Assembly (NCBI GenBank): GCA_025617375.2
Contig: JAMYGW020000008.1
Coordinates: 558,001-622,000 of the forward strand
DNA: 64,000 bases
Direction of reading: 5' to 3'
Origin: Acarospora socialis
Taxonomy: Eukaryota > Ascomycota > Lecanoromycetes > Acarosporales > Acarosporaceae
The notes beneath the pieces were generated by a model that was not told the DNA's origin, searched no databases, and saw only the letters and a program-made list of their open reading frames with translations. Made by a program: the position numbers and the translations under genes. This document shows positions 11,801 through 22,585 of the stretch, one piece after another (position 1 is the stretch's first letter; the number at the start of each line of letters is the position of its first letter).

Positions 11801-12264
11801 GGCAAAGAGATGACGTTCCACAATGTCACGCTCATTTTGGGAGGGTCCGGCATCACCCCGGGTTATCAGCTTATTGCGCGGGTACTGAAGACCGAAGGCG
11901 ATGGGACGAAACTCTGCGTCATTGATGCCAATAAGTCTGAGGATGATATCTTGCTCCGAGAGCAGATGGATGAATTAGAGAAGGGACATCAAAAGCAGAT
12001 TAAGATTACGCATGTTTTAAGCCATCCGAGCGATGGCTGGAAGGGAATAAAGGGCCATGTTAACGCCGATATCATCAGGGAGCATGCGTTTGAGCCGAAG
12101 GAGGGTAATGTGGTGTTTTTGTGCGGACCGCCGACGATGATTCAGAAGGCTGCGTTGCCGGCATTGAAGGGTGAGAAGGTCTAACTCTGTTTTTGGGAAA
12201 CTGGCGCTGACTGCTTTAACTAGACTGGGGGTACAAGGAAGAGGAAAACTGTTTTGGGTTTTAG
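8875..12264 (+). CDS. niaD: Assimilatory nitrate reductase [NAD(P)H]
   Basis: Five exons (8875-9147, 9217-10644, 10710-11262, 11322-12170, 12224-12264) give about 1,047 residues. In order they encode a charged N-terminal extension, the molybdopterin domain with the Mo-ligand Cys339 in ALACDGNRRKELN, a dimerisation domain (FPEAPIRHG, MGMMNN), a cytochrome b5 haem domain with axial His716 in WHPGG and a second His in SIHDGY, a FAD domain (RSYTPT), and an NAD(P)H domain (GGSGITPGYQ, CGPPTMIQ) ending in ENCFGF. It reduces nitrate to nitrite in the cytosol. All cofactor residues I can check are present. The N-terminal part (about residues 115-200) holds a long Lys/Glu/Asp-rich insertion that makes it longer than the roughly 870-920 residues usual for fungal enzymes. 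The last exon is only 41 bp. No nitrite reductase or nitrate transporter gene is in this window, so it is not in a compact nitrate cluster here. Confidence 0.97.
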
Positions 12265-13085
12265 GAATATGCAACGATGGGTGATTTGTGTGAATAATAA
12301 CATCTCGAGACCGTCGAATACTTCGTTCGGGCCATGACCGGACTGCCATGGCCTGACCCCTGTGTTCCTAATGCGACCACACATAAGCTTAGCCACCTTA
12401 CAAGTGTTGAAAAACTACACCAGCAGTCAGACAGTAAAGGCACAGGGTCGCGGCCACCCTGTACAACACGGCATACACACATGGTCTTAAGCCACACCAT
12501 CGTCACCTGTTTATTATCCATTTCAAGTTAAAGTTTATGGGAGAATATTATTAGTATGGCTCTTTTCTTTTAACAAACAGGTGAGAGACAGTACTTCGTA
12601 CTACAATACTCCTGGCAGGTAGTGATGAGTGCCCGTAATTGGACTAGTCGGGAGATAGGTTTCTATAATCCGTGACTTTAAACTTCTACGAGATGGAGGA
12701 GCCAATCCAACCCGCTTGACTGGGAGCCACTGGCTGTCCTTTTGGGTCGTTGGGCTCTAACATGACCAGCGATGAATGATATCAGAGGCCAGTCTGTACG
12801 CGAGTTACCGTACCAAGCCAACCACCGTGAGACACATGCATCAGCAAGATCTTGTGTGCTGAGCGACTGTCATCGACGTTTGTGAGATACAATCAGGCTC
12901 TGCTGTCATACCTTGATCTTGTGTGATTTGGTGTTTGCTTTGGTACTGTTTCCCTGTTCAACTTCTCTTCTTGAAAGAGCCCCAAATGGTAGCCTTCTTC
13001 AACATGTCAATTCTATTCGGAAACGTTGTGGTGGGACACGACAAGTTCTTGCGTCGGCTTTTGCATTCTTTCTCTGGGATGAGTT
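12265..13085. other. Intergenic, no gene seen
   Basis: Between nitrate reductase and the next plus-strand gene. Open frames near 12913-13242 overlap the start of that gene and look hydrophobic and unconvincing. Confidence 0.5.
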
Positions 13086-15137
13086 ATGGACTATTCTCAA
13101 CATGCAGCTTGGTCTCGTCGCCGTCAAGGTGAATTCCAAGTACCTACGGCGGATCTATGTCATGAGCGTCTCGGAACATATGGGATTACAAGTCCAGGTA
13201 CATACGGGCAACGGTATCCAACGGTCCACTCTCATATCGTAGGCGGCCTCGAAGACTACAGACAGAAACCGCGATTCTCTAGTCACTACAACTATTGGGC
13301 ACAGGTGCCTGTGGGTTCTACTTACAGCGGTCACCATCAAGAAAGACCAGGGCGTGGATTATGTCATCCAAATCAATCAGGACGACCTTGGGTCGGTGTT
13401 GGAACTGAGAACTCCGGACAATTCGCCCAGCCAGCATATTGGCGACCACGGACGCAATATCACCCTCGGCCTAGAAGTGCGAGATTCCGGCTTTCAGACC
13501 CTTACGTGTCTGGGCATGGAGTTCCGAATCTCTGGACCAACGTCTACGGGCATGACAAGCACGCAGAGCCCGGTTCAGGAGGCGTACCTCAAGCGCAAAA
13601 GGGTATATTTATTGGCAATCCAATATCCAGAGGCCAATGCGACGAGGATTACGGTGCTTATGTAGATCGAGGAGCAAAGGAACTTTTCGCGTCTCGGCAA
13701 GATTCTATGCCGCAAGCAGATCATCGGCGGGGCTGGTCGCCGGGAGATTACGATAGCAGATGGTCCTACGGCCAGCCTTCTCCTGCACATCCTCGTATGG
13801 GAAATCGGGCTTACCGTAGCGTTCCGGATCCGGCCTTCATCTCTCAAGCAGATGCCACTGGACAAGATTGTGGTCATAGAAATCGTGGGGTGTCGGACAA
13901 GGCCCATAGGAACACAAGTCCGGAACAGCGGAGGCCTTACCTCGGACCAAACCCTAACCCGCGTCTCAACAGGAACTTCGCCACAGAGACTGCTCCTTAC
14001 GGTTGGCAGAGAGTTGCGGTAGCTTCTGACGAGAACATTCCTCCCCAGGCACAGCCAATCCATCAGCTACATTCTCGGTCTGAGCGCGTCAAACGAAGCC
14101 ATCCAAAGATACCCCCAGGCCCTTCAAACACAGCTGCGGCACCACCTCCGCCAGGTAATGCATCGTCTCCTCCTGAATCAAGCGGATTTGAGTCGTTCTA
14201 CCCCGCATACCCTTCTGAGCAACGTAGGCGACAAACCGAGTCATCCACCGACTCTGACACTGTAGACGGCTGCTTTGCTACTCACAATTCACGTCACAAG
14301 GGAGAGTCGACTTATCACAGCTTACCCCACAGAACAAGGAGCATCAACAAACAAGCTCATCAAGAACTTCGCCGCTGCGCGCTGGCAGCCGCAGCTCTTC
14401 AGCTCGAAAGATCTAAGCTTCGAAGGGAGTGGAAGAAGCTGCGTAGAGAACAAGAGACGCTTCTCCATGGCCAACGTCGGCTGCGTCACGATTGGCAAAA
14501 CTGGAAGGAAAAGCAACGACAGCATCCACATCTCAACAACGACTCCGAGTCGACGGATCCATGCAACGAGACCGAGAGTTCTTCCGAAAACGATTACGTC
14601 GAGGAGCCACCTCATAAATCTCAACATCGTCGCACGGAGGACTTGGGTGCTGGACGCTACAGACCTTCAAGGGTCTTCGAACAAACGAATCATGACCCTA
14701 GGGGACTGCTCGATAAATACAACCGACAGTGGAACACCCTCCTAAACGGCAGCAGCACCGACATCCCCTGGCCAACAGCCGACCTCAAAGCAGCAACACT
14801 CTCCAAGCCCCATTTCTACACCCCTCAGGTGTTGCTCAACAGCGCCAACCCCCAAGACCTCCTGAAATGGAACGCCTTCAACTTCTTCACATGCGCGTTC
14901 GGCAGCCGTGCGACTCTCAAGCAGACGGCCAATGGTATCGTCATGAACATCAGCGCCACGTCTGTGGAAGTGGTCAAAGCGATTCGGAACCAAGCCAGGG
15001 AGGATATCAAGCGGTGGCATCAGGATAAACTGGCGTGCCGCGACGGCGAGCTAGCGAGCGATGAGAGGGCGAAAGCGGTCTTTGCGGCCGTGTTTGAGTT
15101 GTACGGGATTTGTACGGAGAGGATCAGAACGTCTTGA
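13086..15137 (+). CDS. Uncharacterised fungal protein with C-terminal degenerate J-like module
   Basis: Single-exon frame of 683 residues. The first 400 residues are Gly/Pro/Arg/Tyr-rich and disordered. A basic Arg/Glu-rich coiled coil follows (about 430-480: LERSKLRREWKKLRREQETL). The C-terminal 110 residues look folded: YNRQWNTLLNG, DIPWPTADL, then NAFNFFTCAFG, IKRWHQDKL and a final helix AVFAAVFELYG. This order (aromatic, IPWP, helix, RWHxDK) resembles fungal proteins and NFKBIL1-type proteins that end in a J-like RWHPDK helix. Here Gln replaces the Pro of HPD, so Hsp70 stimulation in the classical way is doubtful. I cannot name a function. The start may lie slightly downstream. Confidence 0.7.
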   Translation: MDYSQHAAWSRRRQGEFQVPTADLCHERLGTYGITSPGTYGQRYPTVHSHIVGGLEDYRQKPRFSSHYNYWAQVPVGSTYSGHHQERPGRGLCHPNQSGRPWVGVGTENSGQFAQPAYWRPRTQYHPRPRSARFRLSDPYVSGHGVPNLWTNVYGHDKHAEPGSGGVPQAQKGIFIGNPISRGQCDEDYGAYVDRGAKELFASRQDSMPQADHRRGWSPGDYDSRWSYGQPSPAHPRMGNRAYRSVPDPAFISQADATGQDCGHRNRGVSDKAHRNTSPEQRRPYLGPNPNPRLNRNFATETAPYGWQRVAVASDENIPPQAQPIHQLHSRSERVKRSHPKIPPGPSNTAAAPPPPGNASSPPESSGFESFYPAYPSEQRRRQTESSTDSDTVDGCFATHNSRHKGESTYHSLPHRTRSINKQAHQELRRCALAAAALQLERSKLRREWKKLRREQETLLHGQRRLRHDWQNWKEKQRQHPHLNNDSESTDPCNETESSSENDYVEEPPHKSQHRRTEDLGAGRYRPSRVFEQTNHDPRGLLDKYNRQWNTLLNGSSTDIPWPTADLKAATLSKPHFYTPQVLLNSANPQDLLKWNAFNFFTCAFGSRATLKQTANGIVMNISATSVEVVKAIRNQAREDIKRWHQDKLACRDGELASDERAKAVFAAVFELYGICTERIRTS

Positions 15138-16135
15138 TGGGGTTTGATGACTTTTTCCGTAAAGGCTAGTTGTGCGGCGGGGCTTAAGGTGCAAATTACT
15201 ATGTTCCTTTATCATTTCAGGCGAGGCACTCCATTCCTGGCGTTGTTGTTCGAATAGACTATACTTTGATCTGCTGTTGCCAACGCCCTGGTGTCTGCCC
15301 GTCCACTGACCAGAGAGTTATATACCTCTCTCACCTTGTCGTTCCTTGTAAGCTTCTCTGGTTCTCACCGGACATTCGAGCCTCAAATGATCACTTCCTC
15401 CAGCCAAAACCTCCCCGTGTCCCAGATCATCATATCAGCGTGCTCATTCGTCTTCGCCCTCAGGAATACCAGCCACGTGAATGCCGAGTATCAGCGAAAT
15501 AGCATCATCATCAAGGACAAACACCATATTCCACAACAGTCGCGAACCAATACCCATTGACACGGCCGCGGCTTCCCTCCCTGCACCCTCATCCCATCAC
15601 CATCCGGCCCTGACAACGACGGTTTTTTCGCAGCCTGACTATCCCAGCTATCCTTTTAGCTATCCACGGAACACCATTTCTAGACCCCACAGGAATTTTA
15701 GCAACCAAGCCTGACGATAGAATCACCACCAATGTCACCCTCTCCTGCATCTCATCTATGCCCCCTCCTCCTATCTGCGCTGCTTTTCGCCCTTTCCATC
15801 CTTCCTCACTCCCTCCGCTCCATCCTCGCCCTCAGCTCGGGCCCCCCGTAGAAGTGGGCGGGACAGAAAGCTTACCCCACTCCGCGTGTCTCCCTGATCG
15901 CCGGCCAAAAGCGTCCCCGCCACCGTCGCGGTCGCTGTCACTGTCGCCGACTCGGACGCAGACGCAGACGCAGACAGAGCGTCCCCGTCTGGGGAATCCT
16001 CCCAGGCCTCGCCTCCTTTTCCCGCTCATCTTGAGGGTTCTCGAAATCAGCTCTTCCAATAGCAGCGACAATCTTCACAATAACAACAACAGTCCTCGCA
16101 ACACTCATGACGATGATACTCGTACCGCGGCTGAA
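15138..16135. other. Intergenic, low-complexity C/T-rich sequence
   Basis: Short plus-strand frames are present (about 15388-15560, 15481-15714, 15758-16147), but they are Pro/Ser-rich translations of C/T-rich DNA without domain character. A short GACGCA tandem run lies near 15955-15975. A small gene here cannot be excluded. Confidence 0.4.
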
Positions 16136-16928
16136 TTAAAGTGTTGAATTTGGAACATTGGCATGCGATCCATCTTTCATCTCCAAATTGTTCTGATACT
16201 GGCCCGGCGCGAGATAGATTCTCGCAGGTGGTGCTCTGATATCTCGGTGAGTGTTTGGGCTTGTCGGACCGTCGAAGCGGACTCGGCAATCGCAATCACT
16301 TACCTTGCTGGAGCATTTCGTGCTGGGAAACGCTGAGGCAGCATGATGTCCGGCGGTCGTCGGTACGGGGTGGAGGAGGCATCCGCTGCAGGGCAGGAGG
16401 CATTCGCTGCATAGGCCAGGAGGCAGCTAGTCTTGTACCCCTTAGTCTCAGATGCTGCGTGGACGCGAGGGATATCGTGCACTCGGATACCCTCCACATT
16501 GCCCGGCTCTGCGGCTCCATTGAGGAGGACCCCGGTGGCCGGGCGACAGGCCTGGGCCTTTGGAAGACGCCTAGTCGCTATTGGTTCGCCACAGACACAG
16601 GACAGTGTTCCAATTCAATTTGTCGTCCCTTCAGGCGTCTAACATCGCCCTTAATCTCTCAAATATCTCTTTTCAAGTCACTGTGGACTTCCCCACTGAA
16701 ATCCCGCAGCTCCTGTTTCAACTCGCTGTTGTCCCACTTCATCTCCTTCTTCGTTTCCTGTCCGATCTCACCTATCGGCCCACATAGATAGTATGTGTTT
16801 TCTGCAGCAAGAACTGCAGAATAGAGATATCTGAAGCGCACTACTGGAGCAAAGCATAACGGGAACGATGCATTGTTATTGACTATGATGAGTTCTTCTT
16901 CATAAACAAAATACTGCTCATATCGCAT
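16136..16928 (-). pseudogene. Possible decayed minus-strand gene
   Basis: A good GTAAGT donor at 16303 and a TATCAG acceptor at 16236 join a long open stretch (about 16304-16625) to a 100-bp terminal exon (16136-16235) that reads APPARIYLAPGQYQNN and stops at 16136. The upstream stretch reads CVCGEPIATRRLPKAQ. Further upstream, an Arg/Lys/Glu-rich coiled-coil-like frame (KKEMKWDNSELKQELRDF, about 16659-16800) ends in a stop in a different frame. The pieces look protein-like but do not join into one intact frame that I can see, so the gene is either degraded or has splicing I have not resolved. Family unknown. Confidence 0.3.
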
Positions 16929-17566
16929 TTCAAGATTTTAATTCTTGACCTAGCAAATTGTTCCTTGCAGTGTACAAAGTAAGCACTATATGGATCTGTT
17001 CTCGTCCGCATCTGCGGATTCAGGAGGTATTACGAGTACACTGAAAAACACACGGTCAATCTGCAACACTCTTGTTGCTGTCCAGTCCAGAACCCAAGTA
17101 TCTGAGCGGACATTGTATGAATTACAATGTTGAGACAAAAGGAGGGGGTGGACAGTAGGAATACAGAAGTCGAATATCACTTGGGGAACTTGGTCGATTC
17201 TCTCCTAGGCCACATGTAGTGTGGAACCAGGCTTTTCTTCGATAATGCGGTCCGTTCATTTCGTGTTGACGTCTCTGTAGGCAGCCGGGCAGTCAAGGAG
17301 ACCGCTCGTATCGTCTCCTGGTGTCTCATCAGAATCCATCACAGGCAGTGTGCTTGTATTTTTGCCTGCTCGTTGTGAACAAGTTCAAGCTTACAGCGAA
17401 CAGAGTCTTAAGTCACAGCAAGAAAGGCTCATTCATGTCGCATTGATAATGAAACTAAAGTAATTGTTCGTTGTATTAGATGACACGCCAAGTTAGATCG
17501 TAAAGAAACACATTTATCTTGATCATAGCAGAAAGAAAGAAGTCATCACGTCGTAATCATATCATA
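16929..17566. other. Intergenic, no gene seen
   Basis: About 640 bp with only short frames. It includes the 3' flank of the DUF3824 gene on the minus strand. Confidence 0.5.
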
Positions 17567-20505
17567 TCATCGTCTTCTCCTCCTATCTTCCCTACTTCCA
17601 CTGCCACCACTACCAATCAACCCATCCGTCATAGACAAAAACATTTTTCCAATAGAACCTTTGCCGCCCAGAAGGTCTTGGATTGATTCGGCCAGATGGT
17701 TCTCGCCCGTGTCCGGCTTCGGCCGACCTTGTTCGTCAAAGCGTTCAGGCAAGTCTATCGTTTCATCAGAAGGTGCCGGGGATGGAGTGCGAGAATCTTG
17801 GCGGGGAGGTCGTGGGCGATGATCCGATTTATGACGAGAGGAACGGTGGCCGTCGTAAGAAGAATCAGTATCGCTGTCATAGCCACGACGATCGTATCGA
17901 GAACGATGAGACCGGTCAGAAGGAGAATGCTTCGGGTCATCCAGGGCGAATTGCACACTTTTACCGGTCGCCGGCGGTTGGCTTGTTGAGCGGGCTGGTG
18001 TACGTGCCACTGGCGAAGACGCTCTTGGCGTTCTTAGACCTGCTGAATCACAATATCAGCAAACTGTAGAGTAACAACTGAGTCAATTCCAGACCCACCC
18101 TCCTCTGGAGTAGCGGCCGCCACGGCAGCAACGGGAACAGCAGCAGTGTTGACGGTGTTGTTGAGAGACGGCTCAGCACTCACATTGTCATCGCTCCTCC
18201 TGCCTCTGCCTTGCCCAGCGTATGGATCTTCCCTAGGCTGTTCGTACCCACCCGGTGGTGGATATCCGTACGGATCAGGGTGGATACTTTGAGGACCTGG
18301 AGGTGGAGGGTAGTCTGCTGGGTTGTAGGCTGGATTAGGTGCATAGCCGGCGTTGGGGGGCGGCGGAAAGTTATTGGTTGCAGGATAGTAATTTTCTGGT
18401 GTATACGCAGCAGCTGCAGAGCTAGGAGGAGGTGGTGGAGACGGGGTATAGCGTTGTTGGTTGGGATCGTCATAGCGAGCCTGTTCAGCCTCGTAACCTG
18501 TTGTTGTTTGTTAGCCCTGACAACAGTGGCACATAGTGCGTTTTGACGGAAGAGTAGGTATAGACTCACGTCTCCTCTCTTTCTCCGCCCTCTTCCTCTC
18601 CTTCCTCTGGGTCAACTCATGAGCTGCAAGACCAGCGGCCCCGGCGGCGAGACCGGCTGTGGTTAGATCGCGACTACGGCTCCGGTGCTCCCGCTTGTGT
18701 CTATGCTTTCTTCTCCCTCCGTCATCACTGGACGAGCTTGAGCCCCTCCTTCTATCCCTGCTCCTGCTTCGGCTCCTGCTCCTCTCCCTCTGCGGAAAGG
18801 TCTGAGCCCTTGCTGCGCCATACGCTGCTCCAGCAGCAGCGGCGGGGATGAAATCATTAGGAGCAGGCTGCCCATAAAACCCTGCCTGACTCGCTGGACG
18901 CCCGTATATGGCTCCAGCCGCACCGTTGCTGTAAACGGGTTCGTCACCATACTCTATAAGACCAGGGTCACTCGCTGATGCCTCACGCGGCCCACCATCG
19001 GAATAAGCTACGGACCTGGACCTAGATCTAGATCTTGATCTCCTCCGCTCCGCGCGTTCTTCGCGCTTGGCTTCCTTTTCCTCATTCTTGGCTTTGTTTT
19101 TCTCGTAAAGGCCCGCGATGGCCGCGCTACCCAAACCAGCGGCAACGACAGGGACTCCTTTACGGACCCTGCTGCGAGACCGAGAGCGTCCGCCGCGGGA
19201 CTTGCTGCGGGCATGATCGACTAGGGCTGCGACAGCAGCACCACCCGCAGCAGCTTCTGCTATGCGCTTGTTGCGATGAGCAGGATCCCGAGCACTTTCA
19301 GATGCTCCTGACACAGAATGACGCCGCGTCCTCGATCGGCTACGTCTATCGTCCTTGTCGTTGTTATTGTTGTTGTTTCTTTGCTTAGCAGCGTATCCGA
19401 CAGCCGCAGCGATAGCGGCAGCACCGAGACCGAGACCAGCGAGCTGTTTGACCCGAGAGTGTGATCTGGATCTGCTGCGGTGACCGTGGCGGTGTTTGCG
19501 ACGGCCTTCACGTTCTCTGGAGCCATTTCGACTTTTGCTTTCACGATGATGGCTTTTGGCTCGGGAGATGACTTCTGCGCCCACGGCACCAACAGCAGCA
19601 GCGCCAAGATCTCTGCCAACGCGGCCGACCCCGGCGGAAGTCTCTTCACCTTCCTTCTTTCGATGATGACGGATGATCTCTGCCGCTCCAAGGCCGGCGA
19701 TGGCTCCTTCGGCGAGATGTCTTCGATGGTGGGGGCTTTCATCACGCTCATACTCGTCTCGAACTTCTCTTCTCACGTAGACCATATCGTCGTCACTGCT
19801 GTAACCTCGATCGCGACCGTACTGAGAGACGGAATCATGAGGACTAACTTCCCGACGTCGTCGGTACTCACGCTCGTCCTCGTAATAGTCGTCGTCCCGG
19901 CGCCCTCCCTCTACTTCGCGGACTCTGCGCTCGTAGTAATAATCATCTTCTCTTTGCGGCTCTCGCCGGGCGATTTGACGATCCTCAACTTCGGTACGCT
20001 GGATGAGCTGGTACTCGGGTTCCTCTCTCGCCGGAATGATGATGGGAGCCCTGGGAGCTTCCTGGATGATGATCTGCTGGGGTTCTTGACGGATGATGAT
20101 CGGTTGAGGTGCCTCGGGACGCGAAAAGTACTCGGTGGATCGAGAGTAGCGCTCCTCGTAAGGATCACGTCTCGGCACCTCACGCTCGACATCTCTTTCG
20201 TACCGAAACTCTCGCTCGTACCGACGAGGTTCAGGTTCGGATTCTCTTTCGATGCGTTCGATGCGGATATTGCGCTCGACGCGAGGCTCGGGTTCTGGCT
20301 CACTTCGTCTGACGATGCGAGTTTCTTGAATGCGAGGCTCAGCGCGCCGCTCACGTTCGTAGATGTTCAGTCGATCTTCTTCTTCGTCGCGAGTAGGTAT
20401 GCGGTATCGCTTTACGGTGGTGTAGGATTTTGGCTGCGAAGAACGATATGATGAGCTCTCATCATAGTCTCGCTCACGCTCCCGCTCTCTGATTATGACC
20501 GACAT
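17567..20505 (-). CDS. DUF3824 family RS-rich protein
   Basis: Three exons at 18570-20505, 18099-18497 and 17567-18042 give about 936 residues. The N-terminal 240 residues are extremely Arg/Glu/Tyr-rich with repeated RERERER and EPEPR motifs. A middle part alternates Ala/Gly-rich hydrophobic segments (EGAIAGLGAAEIIRHHR, AGLGLGAAAIAAAVGYAAK, AAAGGAAVAALVDHARS) with RS dipeptide runs. This alternation is the hallmark of DUF3824 proteins. The C-terminus has a Pro/Tyr-rich part and the block LPERFDEQGRPKP..LAESIQDLLGGKG..GKMFLSM typical of the family. The function of the family is unknown; the RS runs hint at nuclear or RNA-associated roles. The second intron has a NAGNAG acceptor (CAGCAG at 18038-18045), so two isoforms differing by one residue are possible. 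Confidence 0.88.
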
Positions 20506-22400
20506 CCCGACGGATGAGTTTCGGGTAGCCGGTAGACTAAGGATGGTGGATATCGACAGTAGGATAGCAGCAGTTGGTTTATTGGGTGGTGCCTTTGGGT
20601 TGGTAGGTAGTTATGTTACTCAACCTGTTGTGCGATGAGTGACGAGGCCTTGCCCCTCGCAAGCTGCCTTGTCGCTAATAAGCTGTTGGGTTCGACGAGG
20701 TGGCTGGGTGATCCACTACCTAGCCTGATCGGAGTTAGAAGCTGGTTAAGAGTCAGAAACCCTATACACTTTGGATGTTGAACACCTAAGCAAATAGTCG
20801 GTCAAGATGACAGGATGCAAGTGAGTAAAGTGAGGATAGATGGAAATAGTAGGAGGGGGAAGGCGACACAGCACAGTGTGGGTGTGAGTAATAAGGTAGG
20901 TATTACACTCGTGTTCCTAGGATGTTCGTAATAATGGCACAGGCAGTGAATATGACGTCGTCACCATTCCTGTAATCATGCCATATCAATATACTACTTT
21001 GTTATTGGTAACCCGGTGTGATATCTTACTCCACTCCGATATTATTATTGCCCGCAGCCAGCGTAGGCGTATCGTTTGATATCTGTCCGGCAATACAAGT
21101 TACAGACGCCCATTTGTTGGCACCGAGAGACACTCGGACTCAAGAGCAGCCTGACCTGCGAGGTTAAAGCACTCCATGTGGCGTTGGCCGCATAACACAG
21201 TGGCCTCTAGGCTGGCCGGAACGAGGATTGTGTGCATGAGACAACTGGTGGATCTTAGCCTACCGAATGCTAATGAACAGTGCATAGTTACGGTAATCCT
21301 TCTAAAAACTAATAATCATCCAACCGATGACCCTCGAGCGCCATGTCACTGGGTGACGATTGCATACTTACACATTATAGGGTGCCCTCATTTCTGAGAC
21401 TCGCTGAAACGTTCATCTACTCAGTCCCTCTGCCAAGATACTTGTACAATACTCTATAGGTGCACCGGTATCATCACATGTCTCAAACGTCGCCTCCTCC
21501 CACCTCAGTTATGCTATGAATTTTACGACCATGCCGATGAATCCAAAATCAATACTTTACCTAAGCTGAAGCCAAGTCCTCGAAGTACTCGTACCTATAG
21601 CGAGGCTTGAAACGGCTCACGTCGAGCCGCGTGACTGTTTAGAAATCCATCCGAAGGAGGCTTGGATGATCAGCTGACGGCTGTGAAACCCAGGCGGTGA
21701 GAGCCGCTCCTCCGTCTCAGAGTGGTCAAGGGTCCTCTCTGTGACGCCCTGAATGTGACCGCTTCTCAGCGAAATGGCAGGTGGCGCGGTTCCGCTAACT
21801 CTGCGCCTGAGGTAAGTAGTGGTTCGGTGGAGGGTGTTAGGAGAGCAGCGTTCTTAGGTAGTTCTTAGGTAACGACCCCAAGGCTTCAATGTCTTGCGCA
21901 CTCTTCATTCGTCAGGGTAAAAATGGCCCGGAGGCTGAGAGGCTTATCAAATTCACTCGAAGGCTGAGATGATACCTTGAACATGGTCTGAATGCTTTGA
22001 TGGATGGTATACAAATACTTCTACTCAAAGAAGTCAGAGGGTATCTTGTCTGCCATGCTTCCTTGAGTGCTATCGGATACAATGTTGAATACCAAACCCA
22101 TCCCATGAGAATACAATTACTCCTCGTCGTCTGTGCAATGTCTGCTAGGTAAGGGAGTGACGAAAGATGAACCATGACATCGAAACACCGCGCAACGATC
22201 CGTCCCAAGAAGAGATATCCGTCGCTATGCTCTACCCCCAGAATCATGAATGCAAACCAGAACACACAATCCCATACACCTTCCCGCCTGCGTAAAACCC
22301 TACCAAAGAACCGCCCTGAACCCCTTACCGGAGACCATCTCAAGTATACCGTCATCTCCATCTTGTCTTAAGCCCGCTTCTATCCCCTTGATACGCCGAC
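20506..22400. other. Long intergenic region, no gene supported
   Basis: Nearly 1.9 kb between the DUF3824 start and the 3' flank of VAC7. A minus-strand open frame of 149 codons at 21912-22361 has no recognisable domain and I do not accept it. A short perfect hairpin (CGGCTC..GAGCCG) lies near 21614-21630. Confidence 0.4.
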
Positions 22401-22401
22401 T

Positions 22402-22585
22402 TAAGAGAGTCGTGCTGATCGTGAGGCTGAGTCGCAGAGATCGAGAATGAAGCAACGAAACCGAGCACTACCTTGTGCTAGTCTTGTTCCCATCCGCTTT
22501 ACACACCGACACCAGTACAGTAGAGAGGTCTGTACTAATCGTGAAGGCGAGTCGCAGAGATGAAGGAATCAAGCAACGAAACCGA
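22402..22585. repeat. Pair of imperfect direct repeats, 120 bp apart
   Basis: A unit of about 62 bp occurs twice, at about 22402-22463 and 22522-22585. Both copies contain GTCGCAGAGAT and AAGCAACGAAACCGA, and the first halves (GTGCTGATCGTGAGGC and GTACTAATCGTGAAGG) match with a few changes. The second copy overlaps the last codons of VAC7. This is probably a small local tandem duplication or a remnant of a longer repeat. Confidence 0.7.

Noticed and set aside
13575-14745. Alternative frames overlapping the 13.1-15.1 kb gene
   Set aside because: Shorter than the 683-codon frame and without its ordered C-terminal module.
18211-20451. Long plus-strand open frames opposite the DUF3824 gene (about 18211-18546 and 19480-20451)
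   Set aside because: They are antisense shadows of Arg/Ser/Glu-rich codons; the minus strand carries a recognisable family with matching splice sites.
21614-21630. Short perfect hairpin CGGCTC..GAGCCG
   Set aside because: Too short and isolated to call a terminator or RNA gene in a eukaryotic intergenic region.
21912-22361. 149-codon minus-strand frame near VAC7
   Set aside because: Aromatic/Arg-rich translation briefly recalled membrane acyltransferases, but no motif set fits; no supporting exons.
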